Assembly: GCA_029747015.1 (NCBI GenBank)
Contig: JAKOGI010000110.1
Coordinates: forward strand, 857,233 to 921,232
DNA from: Carnegiea gigantea
Lineage: Eukaryota; Streptophyta; Magnoliopsida; Caryophyllales; Cactaceae
Reading direction: 5' to 3'
Length of the DNA: 64,000 nucleotides
Below the pieces are notes generated by a model. That model was not told the DNA's origin. It saw only the letters and a program-made list of their open reading frames with translations, and did no database searches. Each line of letters begins with the position of its first letter. Within the stretch, counting starts at the first letter, position 1. The translations under genes and the position numbers were made by a program. This document shows positions 60,201 to 64,000 of the stretch, piece after piece.

Positions 60201-60615
60201 TGGGGATGTACGTGCTGAGTTTCGGCTCATTATTTGTATGTTTTTATATTTTCTATTTTAGATATGGGGAGCAGTGAACATCCGTCCTCTTGATAAGCCG
60301 GGAAGTAGCAAACAATGGACGCTTACTGAGCATTAGCTAGTCAACGCTCACAGTGATGGTAGGTTAGCACTCTATTGTTATTTCTTTGAAACCTTGGGAT
60401 TGTTAATACTTAGTATGGTTACGCTAAGTTATCAAATATATTGTCAACTGCATAGGGGAACAAATATTTATTTTATTCTGAAGTTAGTAGATCAGTTAGC
60501 CTTGTTCCACTACGGAACGACGGTAACGCCTCCAATCAAAGGCTTCCGCTACAATTCAATAGTAATTAGGTGATTAAGTTACAGTAATCAGACATCAACA
60601 ATTGGGGGCGTTACA
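57299..60615 (+). mobile_element. Solo LTR, Ty3/gypsy (Tekay/Del-like)
   Basis: Begins TGTAACGGCCCAAACC and ends GGGGGCGTTACA, with TG..CA termini, and is flanked by a perfect 5-bp target duplication TGATC (57294-57298 and 60616-60620). Length 3317 bp. No gag, pol or second LTR is present, so it arose by LTR-LTR recombination. It shares blocks with the diverged LTR at 5102-9203. The proline/serine-rich frames at 57605-58129 and their opposite-strand partners are within the LTR and are not host genes. Confidence 0.9.
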
Positions 60616-60620
60616 TGATC

Positions 60621-61152
60621 AGACATACATCCTGCCTTCTTCTTTGCAGTTTACTATGTTGAATAGTAATTGGCTTGTACTCTTTATTGAACACGGTTGG
60701 GCTCAGCTGCCTCAAAAATAGTCTCGTGGTGGTCATTCATCTCTAAATAGTCTCGAACATAGACTATCTTCCATTGTATCCCATATTATCTTCCACTGTT
60801 TTTTCTGTTTATTGATTTGCAGAAGAAGTACAAAACTATTTCAAGATCCAAAGAATGCCCAAAGTGCATAGCAAAGAAAGGATGAACGTTACCTCGAAGC
60901 ACTTAATATGGTTATGACAATGACAATTCCGTTGTTGATTAATTATATAGAATTTTTTATGACGTCTTTATGTACAAGAATTTATGTTAAGATGTTATCT
61001 TTACTAATTTATGTGGTGAGTGAAATGGAGGATATTGAGTCCATTATCTGTGGTGAGTGGAATGAAGTGTTTTTACTTCATTCCCAAGACCTTATTACCA
61101 ACCGATCCTTTGGATCAATAGACACAATGTTGCCTTTACTATTTGTTTAATT
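60621..61152. other. Spacer or L1 5' region
   Basis: Between the solo LTR and the L1 endonuclease start. Could be the degraded end of ORF1 or the inter-ORF region of the L1 element; the frame 60908-61150 shows no recognisable domain. Confidence 0.35.
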
Positions 61153-64000
61153 ATGAAGATTATTTGTTGGAATGTGCAAGGGGCTAAGAAATCTCAACTC
61201 CACCAAGAGGTGAGATTCATCAATCGAACAATTAAACCGGAAATCTTAATATTATTAGAAACAATGGCTAACCAGTAGAATGCAGAATTAAAAGTTAAAA
61301 AGCTTGGATGCCATAGTTATGCAACCATACTGCCTCAAAATCACATGGGAGGAATTTGTTTACTTTGGAACGTAGAAAATGTAGATGTGAATATTGTTGC
61401 GAAGGAAGCTCGAATAATACATTGTACGGTGCATGACAAAATTAATTCGAAGCAATGTATGCTTTCGGTTGCATATGCACTAGCACAGGAACGTGAAAAA
61501 GATGATTTCTGACATCATCTAAAGCAACTTAATGATATCATTGATATTCCTTGGTACATTATGGGTGATTTTAATGAAATGTTACAAACATCTGACAAGA
61601 TTGGAGGAATTCAACTTAATACTAGTAAAGTGTGAAGATTTAATGATTTTTTAGCATATAGTAAAGGATACAATGCTAATGCGTAGGGAAGGATATTACT
61701 TGGAAAAACCTATTGCGCGGCAAATTAGTTTATATGAAAAATTGAATAGAGTTATCTTTATGGATGATTGCATTCAGTTATTTTCTAATTATTTAGTGAC
61801 AAATGGACCTTTTACCTGTTCTGATTATGCTTATGTGTTACTCAACACAGAACCAGCACATCCCCCTAGAAGAGGGACCACTTTTAAGTACCAACATTCA
61901 AGGGCTCAATATCAAGATACCCACAATGTGGTCAAACATAATTAGAAAGTAACTATACCAGGTACCCCGTTTTACTAGGTAGCATATAAACTTAGAAGAT
62001 CAAATTGGACCTTATGACCTGGAGCAAACATACCTTTGGAAACTTTAAGCAAAAACTCGAACGAAACGCGAAAAAATTATTGCAGGTAGAACAAAAGCTT
62101 ATAAGGCAACCTAATAATGCCCGCCTGAATAGTTGGCACTATAGGCTTATTGAGCAGCGCGAGAAAATGCATCTCTTTGATCAGAAATATTGGGGCAAAC
62201 TAGCAAGAAAAGAATGGTTAGTAAATGGAGATAGGAACTCTCGCTACTTCCATCAGGTCATGAAAACAGGAAAAACTCGTAGTAAAATTATCAAAATTAA
62301 AGATTCATTTGGAGTTTGGATGGATGGAACCACCCATATTCAGCAACTCTTTGCACATGATTTTACAGCCAGATTTAAATCTTCACATACTAGTCCAATT
62401 AACATTGAAATTGAGTTACCAACGAAGGTTTCAGAGGTAGATAACGACTTGAATATGAGGCCTATTCAAGATCGTGAAGTCAAGGAAGCTATCTTTCAGA
62501 TGGACAAGTATAAAGCTCCAGGACTAGATGGTTTTGGGGCAGCATTTTTTCAAGACTAGTGGCATATAATCCACAAACATGTGTGTCAAGCTATGAAGTC
62601 ATTTTTTCACGAAGGTAAGTTACCGAAACAAATTAATCATACGCTTATAGCGCTTAACCCCAAAGTGGATAACCCAACTACAACAGCCCAGTTCTGCCCC
62701 ATTAGTTTATGCAATACTTTATACAAAATTATCGCAAAAATCCTTATTAATACAAGGCGGCCAATCTCGGAAAAAATAATAGACCCAGTTCCAAGTGCAT
62801 TTGTGCCAAAACGGTCTATCCATGATAACATCCCTCTAGCTCACCAGGTCATGAATAAATTTAAAAACATGAAAGGAAAAAAATCATGGATGACACTTAA
62901 GTTGGATATGGAGAAGGCTTACGACAGAGTGGAATGGGCGTTCCTCTTCGAAGCCCTTAAACAATTGGGTTTCCATAAAAAATGGATAACTTGGATTAAA
63001 GAATGTGTAACCATGGTGTCATACTCTGTCATTGTTAATGATGAGGTGTGTGGTTTTTTTTTGTGCCAACTAGGGGTATTCGACACGGTGATCCTTTGTC
63101 ACCATATTTATTTATTACTTGTATGGAAGTCCTAACAGGAGCACTACGGAAAGCGCTACGTAAAAATAAATCTAGAATTGGAATTAAAATTGCGTCTAGA
63201 GCGGAGAAAATCCCTTGTCTTTTATTTGCAGATGACAATTTACTCTTTTGTAGAACTAACTTGGAATCTTGCCCACAACTTAGTGATTTACTAAATAAAT
63301 TTTGTCAAATCTCTAGACAACTGATCAATTTTCATAAATCGTCCTTGACCTTTTCTAAAAACGCGACTGCACATGAAAAGCAAATTGTCTCTTCAGTTTT
63401 TAATATTACGCACCAAGACAATCCAGGGAAGTACCTCGGATGTCCAGTGTTTAAGGGCAGACTGAGTGTAAAATCATTTTCAGAATTGGTCAATAGGACA
63501 GCCTCTAAGTTGGAAACTTGGAAAACAAAGACTATCTCCAAAGCAGGGAGAGTGACACTAATTCAGGCAAACATAAAAGCTATTCCAGCACATATAATGC
63601 AATGTTTTCAACTGCCAAGTACTACCAATAAGAAAATTGATAAATTATTAGGGATTTCTTTTGGAAGAAATCTGATGATATTAAAAGCCTACCGATGGTA
63701 TCTTGGGATACAATTTGTTGCCCCAAGAAAGCAGGGGCCCTTGGACTTAGAAAGATGGAAGCAGTTAATAGTGCTTTCTTAAGCAAATTGACTTGGAAGC
63801 TTTTCCATAACCAAAGTCTTTGGGTGGAGCAAATGAATGCTAAATATCCATTTAATGAAAATTTTTTCAACATTGAACCCAAGCATTTTGACTCATGGGC
63901 ATGGAAATGTATACTTAGAATCTGTCATGAATTACGGAAAGGGCTAAGATGGAAAGTAGGACATGAAACACGTATTAATTTTTGGTTTGATAGTTGGTGT
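61153..64000 (+). mobile_element. L1-type LINE ORF2, endonuclease and reverse transcriptase, broken, runs off the window
   Basis: The EEP endonuclease begins MKIICWNVQGAKKSQ at 61153 and includes MGDFNEM near 61560 and a SDYAYVLLNTEP end near 61820, with several stops (61276, 61510, 61633, 61684). The RT follows from about 62005: KAPGLDGF, a TAG at 62557, LNPKVDNP, SAFVPKRSI, LKLDMEKAYDRVEW (motif A), a shift near 63050, IRHGDPLSPYLF, LLFADDNLLFCR (motif C, intact), then another shift near 63650 and WAWKCILRICHELRKG leading into the zinc-knuckle region at the edge. Only a handful of lesions separate it from an intact ORF2, so it is younger than the relic at 1-2745. Confidence 0.92.

Overview
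This is plant nuclear DNA. The genes are split by GT-AG (and a few GC-AG) introns, the protein families are plant types (plastid omega-3 desaturase, plastid PRA isomerase), and the intergenic DNA is AT-rich and full of plant transposable elements (L1 and RTE LINEs, tRNA-derived SINEs, hAT- and Harbinger-like MITEs, long solo LTRs). A dicot is likely, but the species cannot be fixed from this window. No prokaryotic, organellar or CRISPR features were seen.

Four protein-coding genes can be modelled, and three of them close exactly in frame. (1) PAI, phosphoribosylanthranilate isomerase of tryptophan synthesis: + strand, 19478-22838, 5 exons, 275 aa. (2) A chloroplast omega-3 fatty acid desaturase of the FAD7/FAD8 type: - strand, 25627-27941, 8 exons, 435 aa, convergent with PAI. 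(3) A tomosyn/Lgl-like WD40 protein with a C-terminal R-SNARE motif: - strand, 34422-47264, 24 exons, 1101 aa; three of its introns seem to use GC instead of GT donors. (4) A 2-oxoglutarate dioxygenase-like protein: + strand, 52867-56128, 2 exons, 395 aa; the iron and 2-oxoglutarate ligands of the family are not visible. A PDS5-like cohesion-factor pseudogene (18338-19100) lies just upstream of PAI, behind an LTR/primer-binding-site relic.

Layout. 1-2745: an L1 LINE relic split by two copies of one hAT MITE in opposite orientation. 4786-9744: a TIR element into which a long LTR (5102-9203) has inserted; that LTR carries a 707-bp tandem duplication. 10295-11100: RTE and L1 relics on opposite strands. 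13122-14699: a 1.2-kb TIR element with microsatellites on both sides. 15385-16104: a MITE with another MITE inside. 17100-22838: LTR relic, PDS5 pseudogene, PAI. 25627-27941: FAD7/8. 28490-32661: MITEs, an L1 RNase H end, an (AT)n tract and an RTE end. 34422-47264: the tomosyn-like gene with two TSD-flanked SINEs in introns. 47660-51429: MITEs and the best RTE copy. 52867-56128: the dioxygenase-like gene with an RTE tail and a MITE in its intron. 57299-60615: a clean solo LTR with a 5-bp target duplication. 61153-64000: a larger L1 copy that runs off the window.

The genes do not form a pathway cluster: plastid tryptophan synthesis, plastid lipid desaturation and vesicle fusion are unrelated neighbours. 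I found no convincing new multi-gene system. The most unusual signals are the GC-AG intron set, the microsatellite-bounded TIR element, the PDS5 fragment behind an LTR, the ligand-less dioxygenase, and a strong one-way polarity of C-tract/A-tract junctions across the window.
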